Assembly (NCBI RefSeq): GCF_016862575.1
Contig: NZ_BONF01000012.1
Coordinates: forward strand, 124,001 to 188,000
DNA from: Catellatospora bangladeshensis
Lineage (GTDB): Bacteria; Actinomycetota; Actinomycetes; Mycobacteriales; Micromonosporaceae
DNA: 64,000 nt
Reading direction: 5' to 3'
How positions within the stretch are numbered: the first letter of the stretch is position 1; the number at the start of each line of letters is the position of its first letter. Under the pieces are notes generated by a model. That model was given only the letters and a program-made list of their open reading frames with translations. It did no database searches and had not been told where the DNA came from. Shown here piece after piece: positions 49,323 through 60,755 of the stretch. Both the position numbers and the translations under genes were made by a program.

Positions 49323-49990
49323 ACACAGGTCCCCAGCATGTCGGTGAGCGCGCCCTTCTCGGCCTCGGTGATGGTGAGCTTCCAGTAGCTCTTCACCGTG
49401 ATCCAGTGTTGCGCATAAGTGCACCAATAGTCACGACTCGGCGGTTTCCACTGCGACGGGTCCTGGTCGCCCTTGGACCGGTTGCTGCTCGCCGAGACCG
49501 CGAACAGCTGCGGCCGCTCCAGGTCGTTGGCGAAGGCCGAGCGCTTCTCGTTGTCCCACTTGTCCGCGCCGGACCGCCACGCGTTGGCCAGCGGCACCAT
49601 GTGGTCGATGTCGACCTTCAGCGGGTCGGTGGTCTGCTGGCCGTCGTAGACGCTGGACCAGGAGCCGCCGGTGACGTTGCAGCCGTCCAGCTTGACGTTC
49701 TTGCCGTCGCGGGCGAGCACGGTGTCGCGGACGTCGCAGTTGGAGCCGGCCTTGTTCCAGTGCGGGAACTTCTCGCGGCTGTATCCGGTCATCGGCCGGG
49801 AGTCGGCCACGGTCAGGCCCTTGAGGGAGGCCAGGGCATTGGTGCCGGCGTTCGGGTCGACCGACACGCCGCCGGGCTTGGCGCCCGAGTCGCCGGGCGC
49901 GGCGGGGTCCGCGCCACACGCGGCGGCCACGGCGGCCGCCACCAGGAACAGGATGATCCTCGTACGTCTGGGGGTGTTGGGGGTTCGCAC
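49319..49990 (-). CDS. Secreted lipoprotein HNH endonuclease (DUF1524/GmrSD C-terminal type)
   Basis: The 223-residue protein has a lipoprotein signal peptide (ILFLVAAAVAAAC, Cys25) and a single HNH-like nuclease domain. Features include DCDVRD-type Cys residues, the core VDIDHMVPLANAWRSGADKW with the catalytic His, the helix ERPQLFAVSASSNRSKGDQD, and KPPSRDYWCTYAQHWITVK. Exported nucleases of this family are frequent in Actinobacteria and probably degrade extracellular DNA for nutrition or competition. AAGGTGAG precedes the GTG. An 83-residue gene overlaps its stop. It diverges from an MFS transporter gene. Confidence 0.88.
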   Translation of the reverse strand: MRTPNTPRRTRIILFLVAAAVAAACGADPAAPGDSGAKPGGVSVDPNAGTNALASLKGLTVADSRPMTGYSREKFPHWNKAGSNCDVRDTVLARDGKNVKLDGCNVTGGSWSSVYDGQQTTDPLKVDIDHMVPLANAWRSGADKWDNEKRSAFANDLERPQLFAVSASSNRSKGDQDPSQWKPPSRDYWCTYAQHWITVKSYWKLTITEAEKGALTDMLGTCV

Positions 49991-50065
49991 GTGCTCACCT
50001 TACGAGCAGTGCTCACCATCCCTCACTGTCGAGTTCCGCGGCGCCGCGTCGGAGATCCGACGACA

Positions 50066-51547
50066 ATGGACGGGGTGGACGGAGCCGGGCTGCGTATGCG
50101 CAGCGCCGCGGGCCGGGGCACGCTGGCCGCCGCGGTGCTGGCGTCCGGCATGGTCTTCCTCGACTCGACCGTGGTCAACGTCGCGCTGCCCACCCTCGGC
50201 CGGGAGCTGGACGCGAGCCTGGCCCAGCTGCAGTGGGTGATCAACGGATACACCCTCACCCTGGCCGCGTTCGTGCTGCTCGGCGGGGCGCTGGGGGACC
50301 ACTTCGGCCGGCGGCGGGTGTTCGTCATCGGGGTCGTCTGGTTCACCCTGGCCTCCCTGGTGTGCGGGCTGGCCCCGAACGTGGAGACGCTGATCGCGGC
50401 CCGGGTGGTGCAGGGGGTGGGCGGGGCGCTGCTCACCCCGGGTTCGCTGGCGCTGCTGCAGTCGTCGTTCCGCGAGGAGGATCGGGCCCCGGCCATCGGC
50501 GCCTGGTCCGGGCTGGCGGGCACCACCACGGCGCTCGGGCCGTTCGTCGGCGGGCTCCTCATCGACCAGGTGTCCTGGCGCTGGATCTTCCTGATCAACG
50601 TGCCGCTGGCGGCGCTGATCGTCTGGCTGAGCGCCGTGTACGTGCCGGAGAGCCGCGACGCCGCGGCGGGCCGCCGGTTCGACGTGGCCGGGGCGCTGCT
50701 CGGCGCGGCGGCGCTGGCCGGGGTCACCTACGGGCTGATCGCCTGGCCGGACCACGGCCTGGGCTCGGTGCCGGTGCTCGGCGCGCTGCTGCTCGGGGCG
50801 GCTGCCGCGGTGGGCTTCCTCCTGGTGGAGCGGGTGCGCGGGCCTGCCGCGATGATGCCGCTGCATCTGTTTCACTCGCGCGTCTTCTCGGTGCTGAACC
50901 TCTACACCGTGCTGGCCTACGGCGCGTTCGGCGGCTTCTTCTTCCTGCTGGTCATCTTCCTGCAGGAGGTGCTGGGCTACTCGGCCCTGCTCGCGGGGCT
51001 GGCCACGCTGCCGATGACGCTGCTGATGCTGGCCGGGTCGGAGCTGTCCGGCAAGCTCGCCATGAAGTTCGGCCCCCGGCCGCAGCTCACCTTCGGGCCG
51101 CTGTGCTGCGCAGGCGGGGTGCTGCTGATGCGCGGGGCCGGTCCCGGCAGCGACTACCTGACCGGGCTGCTGCCCGGGGTGCTGCTGTTCGGGCTGGGGC
51201 TGACCGTGTTCGTGGCGCCGCTGACCGCGACGGTGCTGGCCGCGGTGGAGGTGCGGTTCGCGGGGGTGGCCAGCGGGGTCAACAACACCGCGGCGCGGGC
51301 CGGCTCGCTGCTCGCGGTGGCCGCGCTGCCGCTGGTCGTCGGGCTGTCCGGGGACGAGTACGCGTCGCCGGGCCCGCTGACCGCCGCGTTCCAGGCCGCC
51401 GCGATGTGGTGTGCCGCGGTGCTGGTGGTGGCGGCGGTGCTGGCGGTCTTCTCGTGCGGCGGGGTGCGGCTGGGGCGGCGGGAGAAGGAGCCCGTGCAGC
51501 AGCAGGGGCACCTGCCGCGCGTGCTGCAGCGCGGCCGGTGCCCCTGA
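50066..51547 (+). CDS. MFS drug exporter, DHA2/EmrB-QacA family (14 TM)
   Basis: The protein is about 493 residues with 14 hydrophobic segments. Family motifs are present: MVFLDSTVVNVALPTLGREL in TM1 (motif D1), GGALGDHFGRRRVFVIGVVW (motif A), and GAWSGLAGTTTALGPFVGGL in TM5 (motif C), typical of proton-drug antiporters. It should export one or more toxic compounds or its own antibiotic. The ATG at 50066 is likely, with another at 50096. No regulator is adjacent. Its end is 10 bp from the convergent leuA stop. Confidence 0.9.
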   Translation: MDGVDGAGLRMRSAAGRGTLAAAVLASGMVFLDSTVVNVALPTLGRELDASLAQLQWVINGYTLTLAAFVLLGGALGDHFGRRRVFVIGVVWFTLASLVCGLAPNVETLIAARVVQGVGGALLTPGSLALLQSSFREEDRAPAIGAWSGLAGTTTALGPFVGGLLIDQVSWRWIFLINVPLAALIVWLSAVYVPESRDAAAGRRFDVAGALLGAAALAGVTYGLIAWPDHGLGSVPVLGALLLGAAAAVGFLLVERVRGPAAMMPLHLFHSRVFSVLNLYTVLAYGAFGGFFFLLVIFLQEVLGYSALLAGLATLPMTLLMLAGSELSGKLAMKFGPRPQLTFGPLCCAGGVLLMRGAGPGSDYLTGLLPGVLLFGLGLTVFVAPLTATVLAAVEVRFAGVASGVNNTAARAGSLLAVAALPLVVGLSGDEYASPGPLTAAFQAAAMWCAAVLVVAAVLAVFSCGGVRLGRREKEPVQQQGHLPRVLQRGRCP

Positions 51548-51556
51548 GCGTGCTGG

Positions 51557-53607
<2,051 letters not shown>

Positions 53608-53682
53608 GATCGTCGAACTTGCCAGGCAGATGGGCGAATGGCGGGTCAAGATACGCCCGGGTGCCTGGCAAGTTGGACGATC
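53608..53682. repeat. 75-bp GATC-bounded palindromic element, copy 2
   Basis: It is the reverse complement of copy 1 (307-381) with only a few differences. It has arms GATCGTCGAACTTGCCAGGC and GCCTGGCAAGTTGGACGATC around the same unique middle (GGGCGAATGGCGGGTCAAGA). It lies between the leuA leader and the lipoprotein gene. Confidence 0.85.
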
Positions 53683-53687
53683 TTGGC

Positions 53688-53707
53688 GGACGGACGGACG
53701 GACGGAC
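53688..53707. repeat. GGAC tandem repeat (5 units)
   Basis: Five exact GGAC units, followed at once by CGGG units (to about 53730), just before the lipoprotein stop. It is a likely replication-slippage site. Confidence 0.8.
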
Positions 53708-53731
53708 AGGCGGGCGGGCGGGCCGGGCGGA

Positions 53732-54526
53732 TCAGGGCTTGGCTGACGGGGAGGCGGATGCGCTGGCCGAGGGCTTCGGCGACGGCGGGGCGGTCAGCGG
53801 GAGCGGCTGGCCGGGGACCACCGGGCCGGGCAGCGAGACGCTCGGCGGGGCGAGGCCCGGCGTGCCCTCCAGCAGCAGCGTGCCGAAGGCGACCTTGGCC
53901 GCGGTCAGCGTGCCGTCGGCCTCGTAGCAGTAGATGCCCGCGTCGAGCGGCAGTTTGAGGCTGGCCGCCGAGGACTCCACCGCGTAGCACTTCCCGCGCG
54001 CCCCGGGCAGCGGCGCCGCGTCGGCCACGGCCAGCGCCAGCCGCCGGTCGGTGAGCATGTTCTGCCAGTCGGTGATCAGGTGCTGCACCTTCACGTCGGC
54101 CTTGCCGGGCAGCGCGCCGGGCACCTTCACGCAGCCCGAGTACGGGTGGTTGCCCGCGGCCAGGGCGCACTGGTGCAGCGCGCCCCCGGTGAAGACCAGC
54201 GCGATGTCGACCGCGCCGCTGTGCGCGCCGCCGGGCACGTCGACGCGCCAGGTCCCGTCGAGCGCGCGGGTGACGGTCACCCGGCGGTCGGGCCGCTTCG
54301 GGCTCTTGAACGTGTACAGCGCCACCTGCCGCAGGTCCTTCGCGGCCGCGGCGCGCGCGGCGAGCTGCGCCCGTGGCTCGGCCGGCTCGGCGGCCGCGGC
54401 GCTGACCGGCGGGGCGGACGTCGGCGCCGCCTCCGGAGCCGCGTCGCCGCAGGCGGACAGCGCCCAGCAGGCGGCGATCAGGGAGGAGACGGTGAGGACG
54501 GCCCGGCGCACGCGCCCATTCTTCAC
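53732..54526 (-). CDS. Putative lipoprotein
   Basis: The 264-residue protein has a signal peptide with lipobox LSAC (Cys about 26), an Ala/Pro linker, then an unrecognised domain with six Cys (including HQCALAAG, SGCVKVPG, GKCYAVES, GIYCYEADG). It ends in a Ser/Ala/Pro tail ([16 protein letters not shown]). The phrase LDGTWRVDVPGGAHSGAVDIAL suggests a beta-rich fold. The GTG at 54526 (VKNGRVRRAVL) is the best start; upstream open frame has poor codon quality. It is divergent from lysC. Function is unknown. Confidence 0.7.
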   Translation of the reverse strand: MKNGRVRRAVLTVSSLIAACWALSACGDAAPEAAPTSAPPVSAAAAEPAEPRAQLAARAAAAKDLRQVALYTFKSPKRPDRRVTVTRALDGTWRVDVPGGAHSGAVDIALVFTGGALHQCALAAGNHPYSGCVKVPGALPGKADVKVQHLITDWQNMLTDRRLALAVADAAPLPGARGKCYAVESSAASLKLPLDAGIYCYEADGTLTAAKVAFGTLLLEGTPGLAPPSVSLPGPVVPGQPLPLTAPPSPKPSASASASPSAKP

Positions 54527-54809
54527 CGCGCCACGCCGTTCCCCGTCCCGACGCGCCCCAGGGTTACGCAAGATCGCAGGATACGCAGCCAACTCACAGA
54601 GTGTGGCGCGTGTCACACACATGAAATTCCTACGGCGGTGATGGGCGGCGCGCGGGTGTCTGCGCGGCAGCGGAAGGCGTTCGGCAAAGGATCTCGGAAA
54701 TCCCCGGGCCCGGCGCCCGAGTGCTGGGATCGACCCGCGATCGGCTGCCCGGCCCGCCGCTAAGCTGACTCCGTCCTTAAGTACCTGAGGTTGAGAGGAG
54801 CCGGCAACC

Positions 54810-56075
<1,266 letters not shown>

Positions 56076-56077
56076 CG

Positions 56078-57145
56078 ATGGGTCATCACGGCAAGCTGCC
56101 CACCCTCGCCGTCGTCGGCGCCACCGGCGCGGTCGGCACGGTGATGCTCGACATCCTCAGCCACCGCCGCAACGTGTGGGGCGACATCCGGCTCATCGCG
56201 TCCCCACGCTCGGCCGGCCGCCGCCTGCTCGTACGCGGCGAGGAGGTCGAGGTCGTCGCGCTCACCGAGGAGGCGTTCGACGGCGTCGACGTCGCCATGT
56301 TCGACGTGCCCGACGAGGTCTCCGCCTACTGGGCGCCGGTCGCGGTCTCTCGCGGCGCGATCGCCGTCGACAACTCCGGCGCGTTCCGGATGGACCCCGA
56401 CGTCCCCCTGGTCGTCCCCGAGATCAACCCCGCCCAGGTGCGCAACCGGCCCAAGGGCATCATCGCCAACGCCAACTGCACCACCCTGGCGATGATCGTG
56501 GCGATCGCCCCGCTGCACAACGCGTACGGCCTCAAGGAGCTGGTGCTCGCCTCCTACCAGGCGGTCTCCGGCGCCGGGCAGGTCGGCGTGGACACGCTGC
56601 ACGACCAGATCGCCAAGGTGGCCGGCGACCGGGTGCTCGGCACCCGCCCCGGCAACATCCGGCACGCGGTCGGCGACGACCTCGGCCCGTTCGCCGCACC
56701 CGTCGCGCTGAACGTGGTCCCGTTCGCCGGCTCGCTCCGGGACGGCGGCTGGTCCAGCGAAGAGCTGAAGATGCGCAACGAGTCCCGCAAGATCCTGGGC
56801 CTGCCCGACCTGAAGGTCAGCGCGACCTGCGTACGCGTGCCCGTGGTCACCGGCCACTCGGTCGCCGTGCACGCCGTCTTCGGCTCCGAGGTCGACGCCA
56901 TGGGCGCCCGCGAGGTGCTCCAGGGCGCGCCCGGCGTGATCGTGGTCGACGACCCCGGCGCGGGCGAGTTCCCGATGCCGATCGACGCCGTCGGCACCGA
57001 CCCGTCCTGGGTCGGCCGCATCCGCCGCGCCGTCGACGACCCCCGCGCTCTCGACTTCTTCGTCACCGGCGACAACCTCCGCAAGGGCGCCGCCCTCAAC
57101 ACCGCCCAGATCGCCGAACTCCTCGCGGTCGAACTCTCCCGCTGA
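56078..57145 (+). CDS. asd: Aspartate-semialdehyde dehydrogenase
   Basis: The 355-residue enzyme has NADP-binding LAVVGATGAVGTVMLDIL, the active-site cysteine C134 in NANCTTLAM, the catalytic His in RVPVVTGHSVAVHA and the QAVSGAGQVG segment. It reduces aspartyl phosphate to aspartate semialdehyde for lysine, diaminopimelate, threonine and methionine. The ATG is 2 bp after the lysC stop, so the pair is cotranscribed and coupled. A GGGCACCTT hairpin ends the operon. Confidence 0.97.
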   Translation: MGHHGKLPTLAVVGATGAVGTVMLDILSHRRNVWGDIRLIASPRSAGRRLLVRGEEVEVVALTEEAFDGVDVAMFDVPDEVSAYWAPVAVSRGAIAVDNSGAFRMDPDVPLVVPEINPAQVRNRPKGIIANANCTTLAMIVAIAPLHNAYGLKELVLASYQAVSGAGQVGVDTLHDQIAKVAGDRVLGTRPGNIRHAVGDDLGPFAAPVALNVVPFAGSLRDGGWSSEELKMRNESRKILGLPDLKVSATCVRVPVVTGHSVAVHAVFGSEVDAMGAREVLQGAPGVIVVDDPGAGEFPMPIDAVGTDPSWVGRIRRAVDDPRALDFFVTGDNLRKGAALNTAQIAELLAVELSR

Positions 57146-57154
57146 CAACCCCAA

Positions 57155-57197
57155 GGAAGGGCACCTTCTTAACGCTATGCGTAGAGGAAGGTGCCCT
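57155..57197. terminator. GGGCACCTT-family hairpin, copy 3
   Basis: GAAGGGCACCTTC / GAAGGTGCCCTTC, a perfect 13-bp stem with a 17-nt loop, 9 bp after asd, with TTCTTAACG directly after both arms as in the other copies. Confidence 0.85.
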
Positions 57198-57261
57198 TCT
57201 TAACGTCCCCAGCTCGGCTGGACGGGCGGCCGCCTGGGCGGGGCGAGGCGGGGCGGTTGAA

Positions 57262-57322
57262 GATCGGTGTCTCGTGTCGGAAGGTGCGCTCAGGCGCAGG
57301 GTTTGGACACGAGACGCCGATC
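57262..57322. repeat. 61-bp GATC-bounded palindromic element, copy 2
   Basis: It starts GATCGGTGTCTCGTGTCGG and ends GGACACGAGACGCCGATC, followed by ATGG as in copy 1. Arms CTCGTGTC/GACACGAG are perfect, with compensating changes relative to TTCGTGTC/GACACGAA. Confidence 0.8.
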
Positions 57323-57366
57323 ATGGTGGGCCGCCCGAGGTGGGAGCACGGCCGGGAGTGGGTGAT

Positions 57367-57427
57367 GATCGCGATTTCGTGTCGAAAAGTGTGCTCTGAG
57401 CGCAGGTTTGGACACGAACTAGCGATC
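57367..57427. repeat. 61-bp GATC-bounded palindromic element, copy 3
   Basis: It starts GATCGCGATTTCGTGTCG and ends GGACACGAACTAGCGATC. Same length and orientation as the copy 45 bp upstream. Confidence 0.8.
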
Positions 57428-57430
57428 TTC

Positions 57431-57472
57431 AGCCGCGAGCCGCGAGCCGCGAGCCGCGAGCCGCGAGCCGCG
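57431..57472. repeat. 7-bp tandem repeat AGCCGCG, 6 copies
   Basis: Six perfect AGCCGCG units run without gap, then AGCTGAG. The array lies 4 bp after a 61-bp element and 63 bp from the GGDEF gene's stop. The heptamer is out of helical phase, so it is more likely slippage than an operator array. Confidence 0.9.
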
Positions 57473-57534
57473 AGCTGAGGTCGCGAGTCCGGCGTTCGGG
57501 GTCGCGGGGCGTTCCGCGTGGTGAGGGTGGCTGG

Positions 57535-59013
57535 TCAGGCCGGGGCGGGCGGTGGGGCAGGGTCGGGGGCGAGGCGGACGCCGTTGCGGCCCGCCCGTTT
57601 CACCGCGTAGAGGGCCTGGTCGGCGCGGTAGAGGGCGGCCTCGGGGGACTCCTCCTCGCCCTGGACGGCCACGCCCACGCTGATCGTGCGGCCGGTCGCC
57701 CGCGCCGCCGCGACCAGGCGCTCGGCGACCCGCACCGCCTCGGCCTCGCTCGGCACGTCGACCACGGCCACGAACTCGTCGCCGCCCACCCGGAACAGCT
57801 CGTCGCCGAGCCGCAGCGCCTGCTGGAGCGCCCCCGACATCTGTACCAGCACCCGGTCGCCCGCGGCGTGGCCCAGCGTGTCGTTCACCGTCTTGAACTG
57901 GTCGATGTCGATCGCGAGCAGCGCCGTCCGGCCCGGCGTGGCGGCGGCCAGCCGGTCGCCGAACGGGCCGCCGTGGCGCAGCCCCGTCAGCGGGTCGGAG
58001 TTGGCCTGCAGGTGCAGCCGGCGCAGCGTGGTCAGCTTCTCCAGGCAGGTGCTGGCCTGCGCGGCGAGCAGTTCGAGCAGGTTCACCAGCGCGCTGTCCG
58101 GCACGATCGCGGTCTCGTCGAGCACGACCAGCGCCCCGACCGACGAGGAGACCGTCGCGGTGCCCGCCCCGAGCGGGACGGCGATCATCGTGCGTACGCC
58201 TGCCGCGGTCAGCGCCTCGAACCCCCGCGCGTCCAGCACCGCCGGATCGCCCAGCGTGTACGACGCACCGTAACGGCACGCCTCGTCGAGCAGCGCGGCG
58301 AGCCGGTCGGGCTCGATCTGCGCCAGCCGCGCGACCAGCGGCCGGTCCCGGGGCTCCGGTGAGCTGGCCGCGATGACGACGCGGAGCTCCTCGTCCTCGG
58401 GCAGCAGGTCCGGTGCGGGACGCAGCAGCACGGCCGCGGCCAGGCCGGTCACCTCACGGGCCGCGCGGCAGGCCCGGACCAGCACCTCGGCGTCGGTCTC
58501 CGCACTGGTCAGCGCCAGTGCATGACGCAGCAGCTGCTCGCTGCGGGTCTCCGCCGGTGGCCCGCCCAGCTCGCTGAGCCGCGCGCCGAGCAGCCGCCCG
58601 GCCTCGACGAGGGTCTCCTCCCAGCCGTCGAGCGGCTGCTGCTCGGCCCACTCGGCGTTGATCACCCCTACCGGGTGCCCGGTGCGGTCGATGATCGGCG
58701 CGCAGATCTCGGCGGTGATGGGGGGCCCGAGCCGGATGTAGTCCGGGTCGTTGGCGACGTCCGGGATGGTGACGGCCTTGCCGCTGGCGTACACCCGGCC
58801 GACGACGCCGTGCCCGAGCGGGACCGCGGAGAACACCTGCCACGCGCCGCTCGCGGAGACGCACCGGAGCTGGTCCTTCACGTGCAGCAGCGCCTCGATC
58901 AGAGCGGGCGTGTGCCGGCTGAGCACGGAGACCGTGGCGTGGCACGCTTCGACCGCGCTGCGGGAGGTTCGCAGTGCTGCGGTTACATCATCAACGATGC
59001 GAGGAAGGGGCAC
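57535..59013 (-). CDS. GAF-GAF-GGDEF diguanylate cyclase
   Basis: The 492-residue cytoplasmic protein has two GAF-like sensor domains (about 20-150 and 170-320) and a C-terminal GGDEF domain. The latter has ANSDPLTGLRHGG, IDIDQFKTVNDTLGHAAGD, the active loop VGGDEFVAV, and an RLGD inhibitory I-site exactly five residues before GGDEF. It should make cyclic di-GMP from two GTP, subject to product inhibition and sensor control. In Actinobacteria c-di-GMP governs development and secretion. The GTG start (MPLPRIVDDV) is the first in frame. It is monocistronic. Confidence 0.92.
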   Translation of the reverse strand: MPLPRIVDDVTAALRTSRSAVEACHATVSVLSRHTPALIEALLHVKDQLRCVSASGAWQVFSAVPLGHGVVGRVYASGKAVTIPDVANDPDYIRLGPPITAEICAPIIDRTGHPVGVINAEWAEQQPLDGWEETLVEAGRLLGARLSELGGPPAETRSEQLLRHALALTSAETDAEVLVRACRAAREVTGLAAAVLLRPAPDLLPEDEELRVVIAASSPEPRDRPLVARLAQIEPDRLAALLDEACRYGASYTLGDPAVLDARGFEALTAAGVRTMIAVPLGAGTATVSSSVGALVVLDETAIVPDSALVNLLELLAAQASTCLEKLTTLRRLHLQANSDPLTGLRHGGPFGDRLAAATPGRTALLAIDIDQFKTVNDTLGHAAGDRVLVQMSGALQQALRLGDELFRVGGDEFVAVVDVPSEAEAVRVAERLVAAARATGRTISVGVAVQGEEESPEAALYRADQALYAVKRAGRNGVRLAPDPAPPPAPA

Positions 59014-59264
59014 GGGGCAGATTTCGCTCTTTGCTCAGGGGTGGGCGTGGGGGCTTACGGGCGCCAAGCTTACTCACCGTAGGCACGTTCAGCGGCCATT
59101 ATGAAAATCGTTCGCCCAGCGTGGCCATCGGATGAGTGGATCCCGTCGGTCGGCGGGCGGACCATACGAAACATTTCGGCCTACCCGGCCGCACCGGTAC
59201 GAGTGACGGGGTGAACTAAGTCACAGCGGACTGCGGCCCGCGCAAAGGCTGAGGGCGCTGCGGC
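59014..59264. other. 251-bp intergenic region
   Basis: It lies between the GGDEF start and the end of the LPxTG protein gene on the minus strand. I see no gene, clear promoter or repeat. Confidence 0.4.
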
Positions 59265-60419
59265 TCAGGATGCCGGAAGGGCCCGCCGCCGGGTGATGCT
59301 CAGCAGCACAGCGCCGCCGAGCAGCAGGAGCAAGCCGACTCCGGCGGTCAGCCAGGCCTGTGGCCCGGTGATCGGCAGGCCACCGCCGTCGGCGGTCAGC
59401 ATGACGGCGAACCCGTCCTGGTTGTCGCTGTCGTCCACGTCCGCCACGCGTACGGCGACGGCGTTGGCGGGCAGCCCGCGCCGGGCCAGATCGGTTGCGG
59501 CCGGAAGCTGCTGGCCCAGGCTCTCGACCCGTACCGTCCCATCCCGCAGGGTGGCCGGGGCATCCAGCGCGGCCGAGACCGTCACCAGGTGGTACAGCTC
59601 GACGGCGGAGTGCAGGCCGTCGCCCGGGTCGGTGTCCTGCCCCGCAGGGATGAGGGCGAGCTCGTCGTAGGTGCAGACCGCCGAGCGGCGGTCGTCGCCG
59701 AGCACGCATCCGCCCGCCGGCTCGGCGAAGGTCACCCCCGGTGGCAGGCGCAGCTCGACCCTGACCCCACCGGCGGTCGCCAGGCCCTGATTGGCGATGG
59801 TGTACCGCACCGCGCCGGTCTCGCCGGGGCTCAACGTTCCGCTGGGTTCGGGGCTCCCGCCCGCACCGATACGCACCGACTGCGTCACGTCCGGCGCCAC
59901 CACGGCCAGGTCGGCCTCGGGGCGGTCCAGCACCTCGATCGGAAACCATCGGCTGTCGTCCGCGGGATACGCGTCCGCGGGTTCGGCGTCGACCGTGACC
60001 TTGATCCGGCCCTTGACGGGCGTATCGGTCTGCACCGTCGCGTCGACGGGAAGGTCCACCGTCTCGCCCGGCCCCGGGAACCGGTCCGGTCGCAGCTCGC
60101 AGTACCACCCGACGACGTCGCCGTCGCATTCGCCGATGCCGCCGCCGGGCCAGAGGGTCAGCTTCTGCCCGAACACGGCCAGCTCCGAGGCGTCCACCCG
60201 GACGACGACCCGGGTCGGGGTCTGGTCTCCCTTGTTGGTGACTTTGAGGTGGAGAACCTTGCTCGTGGACCCGAGCGCGATCGTCGCGCCGGTCAGGTCG
60301 ACGGTGAGGTCCACACCCCCCGGATCCGCCGAAACGGGGGCGGCCGGCATCCCGGCTCCGCCGAGCAGCAGCAGCACCGTGGTCGCTGTTCGGGCCAGCA
60401 GCCGGCGTCCGGATCGCAT
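59265..60419 (-). CDS. Sortase-anchored surface protein with LPITG motif
   Basis: The 384-residue protein has a signal peptide (RRLLARTATTVLLLLGGAG, cleavage near VSAD), two DUF11/Ig-like domains (KVLHLKVTNKGDQTPTRVVV and VRYTIANQGLATAGGVRVEL), disulfide-like Cys pairs (GECDGDVVGWYCE and GGCVLGDDRRSAVC), and a proper cell-wall sorting signal: LPITG (348-352), a hydrophobic helix and the tail RRRALPAS. A class E or F-type sortase elsewhere in the genome would attach it to peptidoglycan. The ATG at 60419 has GGAGGG at 6 bp and is preferred over the GTG at 60422. Confidence 0.85.
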   Translation of the reverse strand: MRSGRRLLARTATTVLLLLGGAGMPAAPVSADPGGVDLTVDLTGATIALGSTSKVLHLKVTNKGDQTPTRVVVRVDASELAVFGQKLTLWPGGGIGECDGDVVGWYCELRPDRFPGPGETVDLPVDATVQTDTPVKGRIKVTVDAEPADAYPADDSRWFPIEVLDRPEADLAVVAPDVTQSVRIGAGGSPEPSGTLSPGETGAVRYTIANQGLATAGGVRVELRLPPGVTFAEPAGGCVLGDDRRSAVCTYDELALIPAGQDTDPGDGLHSAVELYHLVTVSAALDAPATLRDGTVRVESLGQQLPAATDLARRGLPANAVAVRVADVDDSDNQDGFAVMLTADGGGLPITGPQAWLTAGVGLLLLLGGAVLLSITRRRALPAS

Positions 60420-60582
60420 CACGAACCCTCCGAGGGGACGGACAGTGCGATCGGGAACCTATCGGTCGCGGCTCGGTTCGGGCATCCGTCGAACGGTCCA
60501 GGCTAGATCAAGTCGGGACGCGGGCCCGATCCCTGATCCGCGCCCGTCACCTGCGGCCGGGTGATCCGGACCTGGATACACC

Positions 60583-60618
60583 GAAGGCCCAGATCAGATT
60601 TCTCTGATCTGGGCCTTC
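60583..60618 (-). terminator. Terminator of tRNA-Pro
   Basis: GAAGGCCCAGATCAGA-TTTC-TCTGATCTGGGCCTTC, a perfect 16-bp stem beginning 6 bp after the tRNA on the minus strand. Confidence 0.85.
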
Positions 60619-60623
60619 CTCGG

Positions 60624-60697
<74 letters not shown>

Positions 60698-60755
60698 AAG
60701 CGGTGCCTCGAAATAGTAGCTGACCCGGGTCGCTCCGCCAAAACGGGTATCCCCC

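Larger units (their letters stand above)
57198..57534. other. 337-bp repeat-rich intergenic region after asd
   Basis: The whole space between asd and the GGDEF gene is made of repeats: two 61-bp palindromic elements 45 bp apart, and a 7-bp tandem array. No gene is present. Confidence 0.75.

Noticed and set aside
57431-57472. CRISPR-like array
   Set aside because: Seven-bp units without spacers; a simple tandem repeat.
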